Shown here piece by piece: positions 44,599 through 53,634 of a stretch of 64,000 nucleotides of DNA. Position 1 is the stretch's first letter. The number at the start of each line of letters is the position of its first letter. This DNA is from Flagellimonas lutaonensis. Its GTDB lineage: Bacteria; Bacteroidota; Bacteroidia; Flavobacteriales; Flavobacteriaceae. The translations under genes were made by a program, and so were the position numbers. The notes below the pieces were generated by a model. The model saw only the letters and a list, made by a program, of their open reading frames with translations. It was not told the DNA's origin and did not search any database. The stretch is taken from the NCBI RefSeq assembly GCF_000963865.1, contig NZ_CP011071.1, positions 2,716,001 through 2,780,000 of the forward strand, given 5' to 3'.

Positions 44599-45155
44599 TT
44601 CAAAATAGGGTTTTCAGGAGCGTTGGACCACAATAAATAGTCGCCGCCCAATTCCAACATTTTTTCTTTCCAAAAGGCAGAGGTGGGTTTACGAATAATA
44701 TCGCTCTCATATTTATTGTTGACCACTACCCACGATTTTGAAGTGAGTTCATGGTCAAGCTGAAGAGAGGCCCAGCCTGAGTAACCTAGAAAGAAACGAA
44801 TGTCGTCTTCGGTGATCATACCGTTGTTGATGAGTTCGATGATACGTTCAAAATCGCCTCCCCAGTAGATTCCGTCTGAAATCTCGATACTGCCATCTAT
44901 CAAGTGGGGCACCTTATGAATGAAGTACAGGTTATCTTGTTCTACGGGCCCACCATTGAAGACCTTAAAGGGCACGTTTATCTCTGAAACAAGTTCGGTA
45001 ATGTCATATTCCAAGGGTTTGTTTAGGATAAAGCCCACCGACCCCTCTTCGTTGTGCTCGGCCAAAAGCACCACAGACCTATTGAAAGAAACGTCTCCTG
45101 TAAGAGAGGGCTCCGCAATCAATAATTTTCCTTTTTTGGGTTTTGAACCGACCAT
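44595..45155 (-). CDS. YqgE/AlgH family protein
   Basis: 186 residues from the ATG at 45155. The longer frame to 45218 adds 21 residues that are not family-like. PKKGKLLIAEPSLTGDVSFNRSVVLLAEHNEEGSVGFILNKP, VFNGGPVEQDNLYFIH and IRFFLGYSGWASLQLDHEL are hallmark stretches. The molecular function of the family is unknown. It ends against the aminotransferase gene on the other strand. Confidence 0.92.
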   Translation of the reverse strand: MVGSKPKKGKLLIAEPSLTGDVSFNRSVVLLAEHNEEGSVGFILNKPLEYDITELVSEINVPFKVFNGGPVEQDNLYFIHKVPHLIDGSIEISDGIYWGGDFERIIELINNGMITEDDIRFFLGYSGWASLQLDHELTSKSWVVVNNKYESDIIRKPTSAFWKEKMLELGGDYLLWSNAPENPILN

Positions 45156-45218
45156 GTTTCGATGATTGAGACTTTTAAATGTAAGATAATATCCTATAAA
45201 AGCAAAAGTATCAAACAA

Positions 45219-45246
45219 AAAAGCACTTCCGGAAGGAAGTGCTTTT
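45219..45246. terminator. Bidirectional intrinsic terminator
   Basis: AAGCACTTCC, loop GGAA, GGAAGTGCTT, with A-run on one side and TTTT on the other. It follows the HU gene (- strand). Confidence 0.8.
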
Positions 45247-45268
45247 CAATGTATATTGTCGCTGAATA

Positions 45269-45541
45269 TTAGTTTACCGCGTTGCTCAATTCGGCACCTG
45301 CCTTGAACTTTACAACATTTTTGGCAGCGATCTTAATAGTCTGGCCAGTTTGTGGGTTTCTACCTTCTCTGGCGTTTCTTCTAGATACAGACCAAGATCC
45401 GAAACCTACTAAAGAAACCCTATCTCCTTTTTTAAGTGATTTTTCAACGTTGCCTAGGAAAGATTCCAACGCTTTTTTGGCAGCTGCCTTGGTGATGCCA
45501 GCATCTGCAGCCATTGCATCGATTAATTCTGTTTTGTTCAT
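45269..45541 (-). CDS. HU family DNA-binding protein
   Basis: A 90-residue histone-like protein: MNKTELIDAMAADAGITKAAAKKALESF, VSLVGFGSWSVSRRNAREGRNPQTGQTI (the DNA-gripping arm) and VVKFKAGAELSNAVN. It bends and compacts DNA as a dimer. A near-perfect Bacteroidota promoter lies upstream and a terminator downstream, so it is a single-gene unit. Confidence 0.96.
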   Translation of the reverse strand: MNKTELIDAMAADAGITKAAAKKALESFLGNVEKSLKKGDRVSLVGFGSWSVSRRNAREGRNPQTGQTIKIAAKNVVKFKAGAELSNAVN

Positions 45542-45586
45542 AATGGAATAAAATTAATTGTTGTTAAAATAATTTTAAATGCTGAA

Positions 45587-45616
45587 CAAATTTATAGGGA
45601 TTTGCCAGCGAAGCAA
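45587..45616 (-). promoter_or_regulatory. HU gene promoter
   Basis: On the - strand TTG (45616-45614), 19 bases, TAAATTTG (45594-45587): a full match to the Bacteroidota TTG-N19-TAnnTTTG pattern. It lies about 45 bases upstream of the HU start. Confidence 0.75.
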
Positions 45617-45640
45617 GTAAAACCAAGGGAAATTGCCATT

Positions 45641-45672
45641 TTTGTTGATAACTTGAAACGTTTGTTGATAAC
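45641..45672 (-). repeat. Two TTATCAACA direct repeats (DnaA-box-like)
   Basis: TTTGTTGATAAC occurs exactly at 45641-45652 and again at 45661-45672, a 20-base period. On the - strand each contains TTATCAACA, one base from the DnaA box TTATCCACA. They lie just upstream of the HU promoter. Confidence 0.55.
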
Positions 45673-45713
45673 CAGCATGCGTTTTGGGCGAAATTCGCCA
45701 GCCCAATGCTGGT
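45671..45713. repeat. Nested palindrome between fmt and HU
   Basis: Outer arms ACCAGCAT (45671-45678) and ATGCTGGT (45706-45713), inner arms GGCGAA (45687-45692) and TTCGCC (45694-45699), nearly the same centre. No T-run follows on either strand, so it is not a plain terminator for fmt. It directly adjoins the TTATCAACA repeats. Confidence 0.6.
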
Positions 45714-45719
45714 GCGACT

Positions 45720-46685
45720 TTAGCGAACATAAGCCTTTTTAGACAGTTCGTGTCCGTTCAAGAAGTTAGTAACGGTCATTTTTCGTTTGCCCGCAAGTTG
45801 AATTTCCTTGAGCTTCAAAAAACCATTTTTGACGGCTACCTTCATTTCTTTGGGGCCAAAAACAATTGCGCCCACGGGTTGATCGCTAGCACTGGGTTCT
45901 GGTACCGCCTTGTATATTTTCAAGGTCAATTCCCCACCTTGGTCAAATAAGGTAGTCCATGCCCCGGGATAGGGCGATAGGCCACGTATTTTGTTATGGA
46001 TGCTTTCAAGAGGGTCATGCCAATCAATCTGGCAAGTTTCCTTGAATATTTTAGGGGCCAATTTCAACTCTCCTTCCACCTCTTGTTGAGTCGTTTGGAC
46101 ATTGCCCTCAGCTATTTTTTCAACGGTTTCAAGAACTAATTCCGCACCCATGGCCGCCAAGCGGTCATGTAGCTCGCCGGCCGTTTCTTGGGGACCGATA
46201 GGAGTGGACTTTTGCAGGATTATTTCACCGGTGTCTATTTTCTCGTCTATAAAAAAAGTGGTGACCCCGGTCTGGGTCTCCCCATTGATGATGGCCCAAT
46301 TGATGGGGGCCGCCCCTCGGTATTCTGGCAACAATGAGGCATGCAGGTTGAACGTGCCGTACTGTGGCATTTGCCAAACAACTTTCGGAAGCATCCTGAA
46401 AGCGACCACCACTTGCAGATTGGCGTTGAGGGCTTCAAGCTCTTTCAAAAAGTATGGGTCTTTCAGGTTGCTTGGCTGTAAAATGGGCAGTTTTTCTTGC
46501 TTGGCGTATTTCTTGACAGCTGATTCCTGTAGCTTTCTGCCACGGCCAGCGGGCCTATCAGGTGCAGTGATGACCCCTACCACTTGTTGTCTGCGCTCAA
46601 CCAGCTTTTTGAGACTGGAGACCGCAAATTCTGGGGTTCCCATAAATACAATCCGTAGGTCTTTTTCATTATTTTGCGATGTCAT
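45720..46685 (-). CDS. fmt: Methionyl-tRNA formyltransferase
   Basis: A 321-residue enzyme: RIVFMGTPEFAVSSL near the start, the catalytic Asn and His in FNLHASLLPEYRGAAPINWAII, the Asp in FIDEKIDTGEII, and a C-terminal tRNA-binding domain (IRGLSPYPGAWTTL). It formylates initiator Met-tRNA. Its start overlaps the end of recQ by 17 bases, so it is co-transcribed with recQ and the AAA ATPase gene. Confidence 0.96.
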   Translation of the reverse strand: MTSQNNEKDLRIVFMGTPEFAVSSLKKLVERRQQVVGVITAPDRPAGRGRKLQESAVKKYAKQEKLPILQPSNLKDPYFLKELEALNANLQVVVAFRMLPKVVWQMPQYGTFNLHASLLPEYRGAAPINWAIINGETQTGVTTFFIDEKIDTGEIILQKSTPIGPQETAGELHDRLAAMGAELVLETVEKIAEGNVQTTQQEVEGELKLAPKIFKETCQIDWHDPLESIHNKIRGLSPYPGAWTTLFDQGGELTLKIYKAVPEPSASDQPVGAIVFGPKEMKVAVKNGFLKLKEIQLAGKRKMTVTNFLNGHELSKKAYVR

Positions 46686-48570
46686 ACTGGTTTCTAGTGT
46701 TTATCATTATTTCTTCTTCATCGAGCAATTCTTGAATGGATTCCAAGATAATTTTTTCGCTGTAATTTAGATGGTTTGCCAATTCTTTGGAAGATAAGGA
46801 CCGTTGTTTTAAATGCCTTAATACCTCTTTTTTCGCCTTCGCCAAACTTTGGGTCGGTCGTCTTTGGTCTTTTTGACAAATATCGCACTGACCACATGGG
46901 TTTGTCGCTGTTTGGCCGAAATATTCGAGTAAAAACTGGGCCCTGCATTTTTCTTTATTGTCTATATAGGCGAGCATATCAGCAAACCTGCGTTGCCTGT
47001 TCTTGTTCAGATCTTTAAGTTTGTGGGCAAAGACATTGATAACCTTGTCATCTTCCCGTGGCACGAGAAAGGTCAGTTCCATATCACTTTTTGAGGCATT
47101 GTAGGCCAGAATGCCATCATTGTGCAATTTTTGCAATAGGCTATCAACCTTATCTTCTGTGAGGGAATTTTTTTTGGCGATGAGCGATGTGTTGATGGGG
47201 GTTTCATAATCAAAAATGCCCCCATATGTGCGCAATATCGATTTGATGGTCCCTTCCAAAGAGGGATTTTTGTCGAGGTATTTGAACAACTCATGTTTTT
47301 TTGCCAAAAATTGCACCGTGGATGTTTGTCTGGAGGCATTGGACCATGCGATGACAGAGTGTTGGTCCAAGATTCTAAGACCGTTATAGGCCAAAAGCGT
47401 ATTCAACTGATATTGTTGGCAGAATTCGTTGAACAAAAATGTAAAGGTCTGTCCATCACCCTCACCGTAAGCTATTTGAAAATACGCATTCAGTTTTTTA
47501 TAGAGCAACTTGATAAACAGAACATCGGGTTGGCTCCCCAAAAACTGTTTCTTGGCTTGTAGCCTATCATGTGCATTCGTCAATAGCACGGCTTTAGCGG
47601 GCAGGTCGTCGCGGCCTGCCCGGCCCACTTCTTGAAAGTAGCTCTCAAGACTATCGGGTATATGGTGGTGTACAACAAACCTAACATCGGCCTTGTCGAC
47701 CCCCATGCCGAATGCACTGGTGGCAACCATTATTTTGGTCTCGTTGTTTAACCAGTCTTCTAATTTCTTTTTCTTTTCGTGGTGTAAAAGTCCACCGTGG
47801 AAGTAATCCGTACGACAGCCCTTACTTTTAAGAAAAGTTGACAATTCGATCGTTGCCCTTCTGGTGTTCACATAAACTATTCCACTTTGGTCATTTTCGC
47901 CCACCAATTGTAGAAGGTGATATCTTTTGTCTTCCACATCCCTAACAAAAAAGGTGATATTCTCCCTGGCCAACGAATCTTTGAAGGTGATGGGATTATC
48001 GAGCTCAAGAAGTTCAACGATGTCTTTGGCCACAGTTGCGGTTGGGGTAGCGGTAAGGGCTATTACCGGGGCTTGGGGGGCCAATCTTTTCAATTCATGG
48101 CATTGTAGGTAGGCAGGTCTGAAATCATGGCCCCATTGAGAGATGCAGTGTGCCTCGTCAATCGCGATCAAACAGACGTTCATTTCTTTGATACGGTCAC
48201 GCACCAGCTGCTGTAGCAATCGTTCGGGCGACAGGTACAAGAACTTATAGCCCCCATACAGACAGTTGTCGAACTGCTCTATCAGTTCTTCCGGTTTCAA
48301 GCTTCCTGTTAGGGCAATGGCCTTTATGCCCAGTCTTTTGAGTCGTTGTACCTGGTCTTGTATGAGCGATACCAATGGTGAAACCACTACGCAGATACCA
48401 TCCATCGACAGGGCCGGTACCTGGTAGCAAATCGATTTGCCTCCCCCGGTGGGCATCAGGGCCAAAACATCATTCTGTTGAAGCAGCGCGTTGATGACCT
48501 TTTCCTGTGATCCCCTGAAACTGCTATGGCCCCAGTATTGCTTTAATATTTCAATGGGATTTTTTTGCAC
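46669..48570 (-). CDS. recQ: RecQ family ATP-dependent DNA helicase
   Basis: A 633-residue helicase. Walker A LMPTGGGKSICYQVPAL, DEAHCISQWGHDFRPAY, YFQEVGRAGRDDLPA (motif VI), then a RecQ-Ct zinc site (CRAQFLLEYFGQ...CGQCDIC) and a winged helix. It unwinds DNA 3' to 5' in repair. The start is GTG at 48570, overlapping the TAG stop of the upstream ATPase gene by one base. Confidence 0.94.
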   Translation of the reverse strand: MQKNPIEILKQYWGHSSFRGSQEKVINALLQQNDVLALMPTGGGKSICYQVPALSMDGICVVVSPLVSLIQDQVQRLKRLGIKAIALTGSLKPEELIEQFDNCLYGGYKFLYLSPERLLQQLVRDRIKEMNVCLIAIDEAHCISQWGHDFRPAYLQCHELKRLAPQAPVIALTATPTATVAKDIVELLELDNPITFKDSLARENITFFVRDVEDKRYHLLQLVGENDQSGIVYVNTRRATIELSTFLKSKGCRTDYFHGGLLHHEKKKKLEDWLNNETKIMVATSAFGMGVDKADVRFVVHHHIPDSLESYFQEVGRAGRDDLPAKAVLLTNAHDRLQAKKQFLGSQPDVLFIKLLYKKLNAYFQIAYGEGDGQTFTFLFNEFCQQYQLNTLLAYNGLRILDQHSVIAWSNASRQTSTVQFLAKKHELFKYLDKNPSLEGTIKSILRTYGGIFDYETPINTSLIAKKNSLTEDKVDSLLQKLHNDGILAYNASKSDMELTFLVPREDDKVINVFAHKLKDLNKNRQRRFADMLAYIDNKEKCRAQFLLEYFGQTATNPCGQCDICQKDQRRPTQSLAKAKKEVLRHLKQRSLSSKELANHLNYSEKIILESIQELLDEEEIMINTRNQYDIAK

Positions 48571-49148
48571 TACTGTAAGTTAAAGGCTTCGATTATAAAA
48601 TGGAGCCGTTCTTGTACCGATGTCTTAGGCACCAATATCGGTTCGTAACCAAATCTTTGGTAGGTATCAAGCAGCTGTTCGTGCAGCTTCTCGGCCTCAT
48701 CATAGCTTTCAAGGCGTTCGTTGTCTGAAACGTAGATTTCTTTCCAGGGGGGCAAGATCAGTACCGAATCATATTGGTTTTTTCTGCATGCTTCTTCAAA
48801 CTCAGCGGGGTATGGCTGGTCGAAAAAATCCATATAGGCGAGCACGTCGGGAATTCCCCTATCAAAAAAAAGAATGGTATCCGAAGCATTTTTTGATTCC
48901 ATGTAATGTTGTACCCGACCCGACAGCAAATTTTTGTTGAATTGAAGAGGATCTTCAACAAACATCAAGGGGTTCGACACGGGCTTTTTTGATCCCTTGT
49001 TTTTGGCCTTCGCCGTCATTGAACGGATTACTTCATGAAAGCACCGATAACCATTGGCCTCAAGGCTATTGATCACAGAGGTCTTACCGGTGCCAGGTGC
49101 ACCGGTCACCACGATTCTTTTTTGCTTCACTTCGTAAGTTTGCCACAA
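48570..49148 (-). CDS. AAA ATPase / NadR-like P-loop protein
   Basis: Up to 192 residues: Walker A VVTGAPGTGKTSVI near the N-terminus, then ILFFDRGIPDVLAYMDFF and YDSVLILPPWKEIYVSDNERLES. This is the AAA_28 type of small P-loop protein, similar in outline to the NadR ribosylnicotinamide kinase part, but the substrate is unknown. The first possible start is TTG at 49148. A GTG at 49130 would give MKQKRIVVTG, which fits relatives better. It is first in the run with recQ and fmt. Confidence 0.8.
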   Translation of the reverse strand: MWQTYEVKQKRIVVTGAPGTGKTSVINSLEANGYRCFHEVIRSMTAKAKNKGSKKPVSNPLMFVEDPLQFNKNLLSGRVQHYMESKNASDTILFFDRGIPDVLAYMDFFDQPYPAEFEEACRKNQYDSVLILPPWKEIYVSDNERLESYDEAEKLHEQLLDTYQRFGYEPILVPKTSVQERLHFIIEAFNLQ

Positions 49149-49191
49149 AGTAATGAAATCACGTTAAGCCAGAAAAATGCGCAGCATGGAA

Positions 49192-49199
49192 TATATTTG
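49192..49199 (+). promoter_or_regulatory. Possible -7 box for the DUF493 gene
   Basis: TATATTTG matches TAnnTTTG 15 bases before the DUF493 start. No TTG at the right distance upstream, so only half of the promoter is supported. Confidence 0.35.
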
Positions 49200-49213
49200 C
49201 AAAAAATAACCTG

Positions 49214-49501
49214 ATGGAAAAGAACAAATCCGAAGAATTCTATAAACGCTTACGGGCACAATTGATCGATGACACCGATTGGCCCTCAAACTACCTTTAT
49301 AAATTCATAGTACCCACCGATAAGGAAAAGATTGAAGGTATCAACAGGATCTTTGACAATACGGGGGCCGTTATCGAGTCTAAATTGTCGAATAAGGGCA
49401 CCTATACCAGTATTTCTGTCATGGTGCATCTGAGCGGACCTGATGAAGTGATTGAAAAATATATCGAAGTTTCGGCAATTGAAGGGGTTATTTCACTTTA
49501 A
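49214..49501 (+). CDS. DUF493 (YbeD-like) protein
   Basis: A 95-residue protein: DDTDWPSNYLYKFIVPTDKEKIEGI, then SNKGTYTSISVMVHLSGPDEVIEKYIEVSAIEGVISL. This is the ferredoxin-like DUF493/YbeD family, which has no assigned biochemical role. It is followed by DUF4290 and murA on the same strand, an arrangement I associate with Bacteroidota core genomes. Confidence 0.9.
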   Translation: MEKNKSEEFYKRLRAQLIDDTDWPSNYLYKFIVPTDKEKIEGINRIFDNTGAVIESKLSNKGTYTSISVMVHLSGPDEVIEKYIEVSAIEGVISL

Positions 49502-49577
49502 CACCCTTCGACTGGTATAATTTTATTATTTTGCACCCGTTAACTTCCTTAGCGAATTAATCATAAACTTTCCTAAT

Positions 49578-50225
49578 TTGAATCCAGTAGAAAACCTAGA
49601 GTACAATACCGAACGGCCAAAACTTATCATTCCCGAATATGGCCGACATTTTCAAAAAATGGTTGACCATGCGGTCTCCATTGAGGATAGGGACGAGCGC
49701 AACAAAGTCGCCCAGGCGATCATTAGTGTAATGGGCAACCTTCAGCCCCATTTACGCGACGTTCCCGATTTTCAGCACAAGTTGTGGGACCAGTTGTTTA
49801 TCATGGCCGATTTTAAATTGGACGTGGACTCCCCATTTCCTATTCCCTCGAAAGAGTTGCTCCAACAAAGGCCAGATCCTTTGGAATATCCGCAAAACCA
49901 TCCTAAATACCGATTTTACGGAAATAATATTAAAAGGATGATCGACGTGGCGGTCAGCTGGGAAAAGGGCGATATGCGCGACGGCCTTGAATATGCCATT
50001 GCCAATCACATGAAAAAGTGTTATCTCAACTGGAACAAAGACACTGTTGAAGATGCTGTAATTTTCAAACACCTGAAAGAGTTGAGCAACGGGGAGATTG
50101 ACCTGGCTCCAGATGGTGAAAACCTTACCGAAAGCAATCAATTCTTGAAGAACCGAATCCAAAAACCGAATAGGGGCCCTACCAATAAAAAAGGGCAGCG
50201 AAACAATCGCAAGAAAAGGTTTTAA
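49578..50225 (+). CDS. DUF4290 domain protein
   Basis: A 215-residue cytoplasmic protein restricted to Bacteroidota. NLEYNTERPKLIIPEYGRHFQKMVDHAV, HKLWDQLFIM and KYRFYGNNIKRMIDVAVSWEKGDMRD are family stretches. The C-terminal 30 residues are basic (PNRGPTNKKGQRNNRKKRF), which hints at nucleic-acid contact. The start is TTG at 49578. It lies 12 bases before murA, and the pairing suggests, but does not prove, a link to cell-wall synthesis. Confidence 0.88.
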   Translation: MNPVENLEYNTERPKLIIPEYGRHFQKMVDHAVSIEDRDERNKVAQAIISVMGNLQPHLRDVPDFQHKLWDQLFIMADFKLDVDSPFPIPSKELLQQRPDPLEYPQNHPKYRFYGNNIKRMIDVAVSWEKGDMRDGLEYAIANHMKKCYLNWNKDTVEDAVIFKHLKELSNGEIDLAPDGENLTESNQFLKNRIQKPNRGPTNKKGQRNNRKKRF

Positions 50226-50237
50226 GAGTTACATTTT

Positions 50238-51545
50238 ATGGGAACATTCAAAATTGAGGGTGGCCACCAGCTTCATGGCGAGATAATTCCTCAGGGAGCC
50301 AAAAACGAGGCACTTCAAATACTCTGTGCCGTTCTGTTGACACCTGAAGAGGTCACCGTTAACAACATACCCGATATCATCGATGTCAACAAATTGATTG
50401 ACCTTTTAAAAAATCTTGGGGTCAAGGTCAAAAAGTTGGGCAAGGGTACTTATAGCTTCAAGGCGGATGATATTGATTTGGACTACCTTCAAACAGAGCA
50501 GTTCAAACAAGATGGCCGCGGTCTCAGAGGGTCCATTATGCTGGTGGGTCCATTATTGGCACGGTTTGGCAAAGGCTATATCCCCAAGCCGGGCGGCGAT
50601 AAGATTGGCCGTAGAAGATTGGACACCCACTTTGAAGGGTTCATAAAATTAGGGGCCAAATTCAGGTACAACCGCGAAGAACATTTTTATGGTGTTGAGG
50701 CACAGAAACTGAAAGGCACCTATATGCTGTTGGATGAAGCCTCGGTTACCGGTACTGCCAATATTGTAATGGCAGCGGTTTTGGCCGAAGGTACCACCAC
50801 CATTTACAATGCGGCCTGCGAACCCTATTTGCAACAACTTTGCAAAATGTTGTTGAGGATGGGCGCAAAGATTTCAGGAATCGGCTCTAACCTTTTGACG
50901 ATTGAAGGGGTCGACAGTTTAGGTGGTACCGAGCATACGATGCTGCCCGATATGATCGAGATTGGTAGTTGGGTCGGTCTGGCTGCCATGACCCAGAGCG
51001 AGTTGACCATCAAAGATGTAAGTTGGAAGGATTTGGGGCAAATACCCAATGCTTTTCAAAAACTCGGAATCACTCTTGAAAAGAAAGACGACGATATTTA
51101 CATACCGAAACACACCAATGGTTATGAGGTTCAGAATTATATAGATGGTTCGATATTGACCTTGGCCGATGCACCGTGGCCAGGGCTTACGCCCGACCTT
51201 TTGAGCATCTTGCTTGTAGTGGCGACCCAGGCCAAAGGTGAGGTGGTAATTCACCAAAAAATGTTCGAGAGCCGCCTTTTCTTTGTTGACAAACTGCTCG
51301 ATATGGGGGCAAAAATCATTTTGTGCGATCCCCATCGGGCCACCGTAATCGGGCATGACTTTAAATCTACCCTAAAGGCCACAACAATGGTGTCACCCGA
51401 CATACGGGCAGGTGTTTCCTTGCTAATTGCGGCACTCTCTGCAAAAGGCACCTCCATCATACACAACATAGAACAGATCGATAGGGGGTATGAGAATATT
51501 GAAGAGCGACTTCGTAATATTGGGGCTCGTATTGAGCGCATTTAA
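50238..51545 (+). CDS. murA: UDP-N-acetylglucosamine 1-carboxyvinyltransferase
   Basis: A 435-residue enzyme of the first committed step of peptidoglycan synthesis, with PQGAKNEALQILCAVLL, RGLRGSIMLVGPLLARFGKGYIP and the C-terminal TMVSPDIRAGVSLLIAALSA. In E. coli the flexible loop reads PGGC and its Cys115 is attacked by fosfomycin. Here the loop is PGGDKIGRRRLDTHF with Asp at about residue 121. Such Cys-to-Asp MurA enzymes are active and fosfomycin-insensitive in other bacteria. It closes the DUF493-DUF4290-murA run. Confidence 0.96.
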   Translation: MGTFKIEGGHQLHGEIIPQGAKNEALQILCAVLLTPEEVTVNNIPDIIDVNKLIDLLKNLGVKVKKLGKGTYSFKADDIDLDYLQTEQFKQDGRGLRGSIMLVGPLLARFGKGYIPKPGGDKIGRRRLDTHFEGFIKLGAKFRYNREEHFYGVEAQKLKGTYMLLDEASVTGTANIVMAAVLAEGTTTIYNAACEPYLQQLCKMLLRMGAKISGIGSNLLTIEGVDSLGGTEHTMLPDMIEIGSWVGLAAMTQSELTIKDVSWKDLGQIPNAFQKLGITLEKKDDDIYIPKHTNGYEVQNYIDGSILTLADAPWPGLTPDLLSILLVVATQAKGEVVIHQKMFESRLFFVDKLLDMGAKIILCDPHRATVIGHDFKSTLKATTMVSPDIRAGVSLLIAALSAKGTSIIHNIEQIDRGYENIEERLRNIGARIERI

Positions 51546-51762
51546 GCACATTTTTCATATAGGCGTTTGACGCTATTTCCCTCTTTTTTAGCCTTTTCTG
51601 TGAGATTTTGGTTCGGTCTTTTGGATCGATGAACTGCAAATCGGTAATAGTGTAACTACATTTATCGTTGTGCTCACCACACTTTTGAAAGTTTACACAA
51701 CAAAGATTGAAGCTGTATAGATTAATTACAAAAATTGTAGGAAAATTCTAAAGATTCATCCA

Positions 51763-53598
51763 ATGTCATCCAAAATTACCCAAGAAAACAATTCCACCAA
51801 ATGGCTCGAACACATGGGCTCGGCCATTGCGCTGCTAGACTCGAAATTCAACTTTGTTGCCGCATCCGATAGTTGGCACAAGAGTTTTCAACTAGGGAAA
51901 ACAAACAAAGAACTGAACGGTAAAAACATACTTTCAATATTCAAAGACCAAGGCGATGAACTTAAAACGCGTCTCGAATATGCCCTTGACGGACTGAAAG
52001 ACATTCAACTGATGCAGCGTGCCATTTTGCCCGATGGAGGCATGGATGAAAAAATATGGTATCTAAACCCATGGAAAGATGGCTACGGAAATAATATCGG
52101 GGTGGTCATTAATGTAAAGGAAATTTCTGAGCGCAAAAGCTTGGAGCTCGATTTGAAACGAACCCAGCACCTGCTGCACCAAAAAAGCGAGATCGCCAAA
52201 ATTGGCAGTTGGGAATATGATTTGACCTCCGATAGACTTTTTTGGTCTGATAAGGTGAAAGAAATACATGGCGTTTCGCAAAAATATGCACCAAATTACT
52301 CAGAAGCCTTGGGTTTCTTTAAACAGGGCGATTCGCGCAACCGAATGGTGAATGCCTTTAAGGAGGCCATCAATAATGCTAAACCATGGAACGAGGAGGT
52401 ACAGATAGTAACCGCAGAAGGCAAGACCGTTTGGGTCAATAGTATTGGGCGGCCAAAATTCAAAGAGGGGAAATGTACCCGCATTTTGGGCACGCTACAA
52501 GAGATTCAACCAAAGAAAAGTGCCGAACCCGATCGAGAAGGCTCTTTGCCCTTGGGTTACGAAGAACTTTTTTACCACGCTCCGGTGGCCATGGCAGTTT
52601 GCGATTATAAGAGCGGTAAAATAATGAACGTCAATGACCAACTGTTGCACATGGTCGGAAGTGATAAAGATGACCTATTTCATAAACCCTTTGCAAGTTT
52701 CTTGTCACTTGATAAAGCGCAACGGTTGCCACTTGCCAAAGAATTGATCACCACAAAAAAGGTGGAAGCCATTGTGACGCGTTTCACAAAAACGGGATCA
52801 AGGCCGATTTCCATTACGATTGACGCAAAACTGTTGGGCTCACCAGAGGGCCAAAACGTTATTTTGGCCACCATAGCTGTTGCTCAGACTGATTCTAAGA
52901 AAAATGATAGAACTGCTGTTGATGAGAATGAAGAATTGAAGAAGCTGGTCAACTTTGACCATCTGGTATCACACAATTTAAAATCGTATGCAACGAACAT
53001 TTCCCTATTGTTGGGCTTCTTGGACAAAGAAAGTGAGGATGCAGAGCGTAAAAACCTAACAAAGTTGCTCTTTAAGTCCACCGAGAACCTAATGGGCGAA
53101 ATCAGGGGACTTAGAGAAATGGTGGCCATTGGAGAGAACAAGGGGCTGAAAAAGGTAAGCCTGCCGCTAAATGATTTCATCTTTAGCGCTGAGCAAAAAT
53201 TATCGGGGCTGATAAAAAAGGAGGGCGTTAAAATTTTCAACGGTATATTGGAAGATGTCAAGGTGAAAGTTGTTCCGGTCTATATGGAGAGTATATTGGG
53301 AAATATCTTGTCCAACTCAATCAGGTTTAGGCAAAACGACAAAAGCCCTGTTGTGGTTTTTAATGTGGCTGAGACAAAAAAATATACGGTGTTGTCAATT
53401 GAAGACAATGGAGTGGGCATTGATTTGAGCAAGCACCAAGACAAGATATTTGGGCTATACAGAACTATCAATAGCAGCAAATCGAACGGAGTAGGCCTTT
53501 ATTTGGCCAAATATCAAATGGAACTGATGAAAGGGCATATTGAGGTCGAAAGCACTGTGGGGGTGGGAACCACCTTTAAGCTGTATTTTCCTAAATAA
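51763..53598 (+). CDS. PAS-domain sensor histidine kinase
   Basis: A 611-residue protein without membrane segments, so probably a cytoplasmic sensor. Three PAS-type regions can be drawn: about 15-120, 135-265 (LHQKSEIAKIGSWEYDLTSDRLFWSD, a PAS-3-like fold with following PAC), and 270-385. The phospho-acceptor is in FDHLVSHNLKSY (His near 404). The HATPase domain has ILGNILSNSIRF (N box), IEDNGVGID and SNGVGLYLAKYQMELM. No response regulator lies next to it, so it is an orphan kinase. A weak AAAACC/GGTTTT hairpin follows its stop. Confidence 0.9.
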   Translation: MSSKITQENNSTKWLEHMGSAIALLDSKFNFVAASDSWHKSFQLGKTNKELNGKNILSIFKDQGDELKTRLEYALDGLKDIQLMQRAILPDGGMDEKIWYLNPWKDGYGNNIGVVINVKEISERKSLELDLKRTQHLLHQKSEIAKIGSWEYDLTSDRLFWSDKVKEIHGVSQKYAPNYSEALGFFKQGDSRNRMVNAFKEAINNAKPWNEEVQIVTAEGKTVWVNSIGRPKFKEGKCTRILGTLQEIQPKKSAEPDREGSLPLGYEELFYHAPVAMAVCDYKSGKIMNVNDQLLHMVGSDKDDLFHKPFASFLSLDKAQRLPLAKELITTKKVEAIVTRFTKTGSRPISITIDAKLLGSPEGQNVILATIAVAQTDSKKNDRTAVDENEELKKLVNFDHLVSHNLKSYATNISLLLGFLDKESEDAERKNLTKLLFKSTENLMGEIRGLREMVAIGENKGLKKVSLPLNDFIFSAEQKLSGLIKKEGVKIFNGILEDVKVKVVPVYMESILGNILSNSIRFRQNDKSPVVVFNVAETKKYTVLSIEDNGVGIDLSKHQDKIFGLYRTINSSKSNGVGLYLAKYQMELMKGHIEVESTVGVGTTFKLYFPK

Positions 53599-53634
53599 AA
53601 AACCACTGGTTTTAATGTAAAAAGCGCTAGGGCC

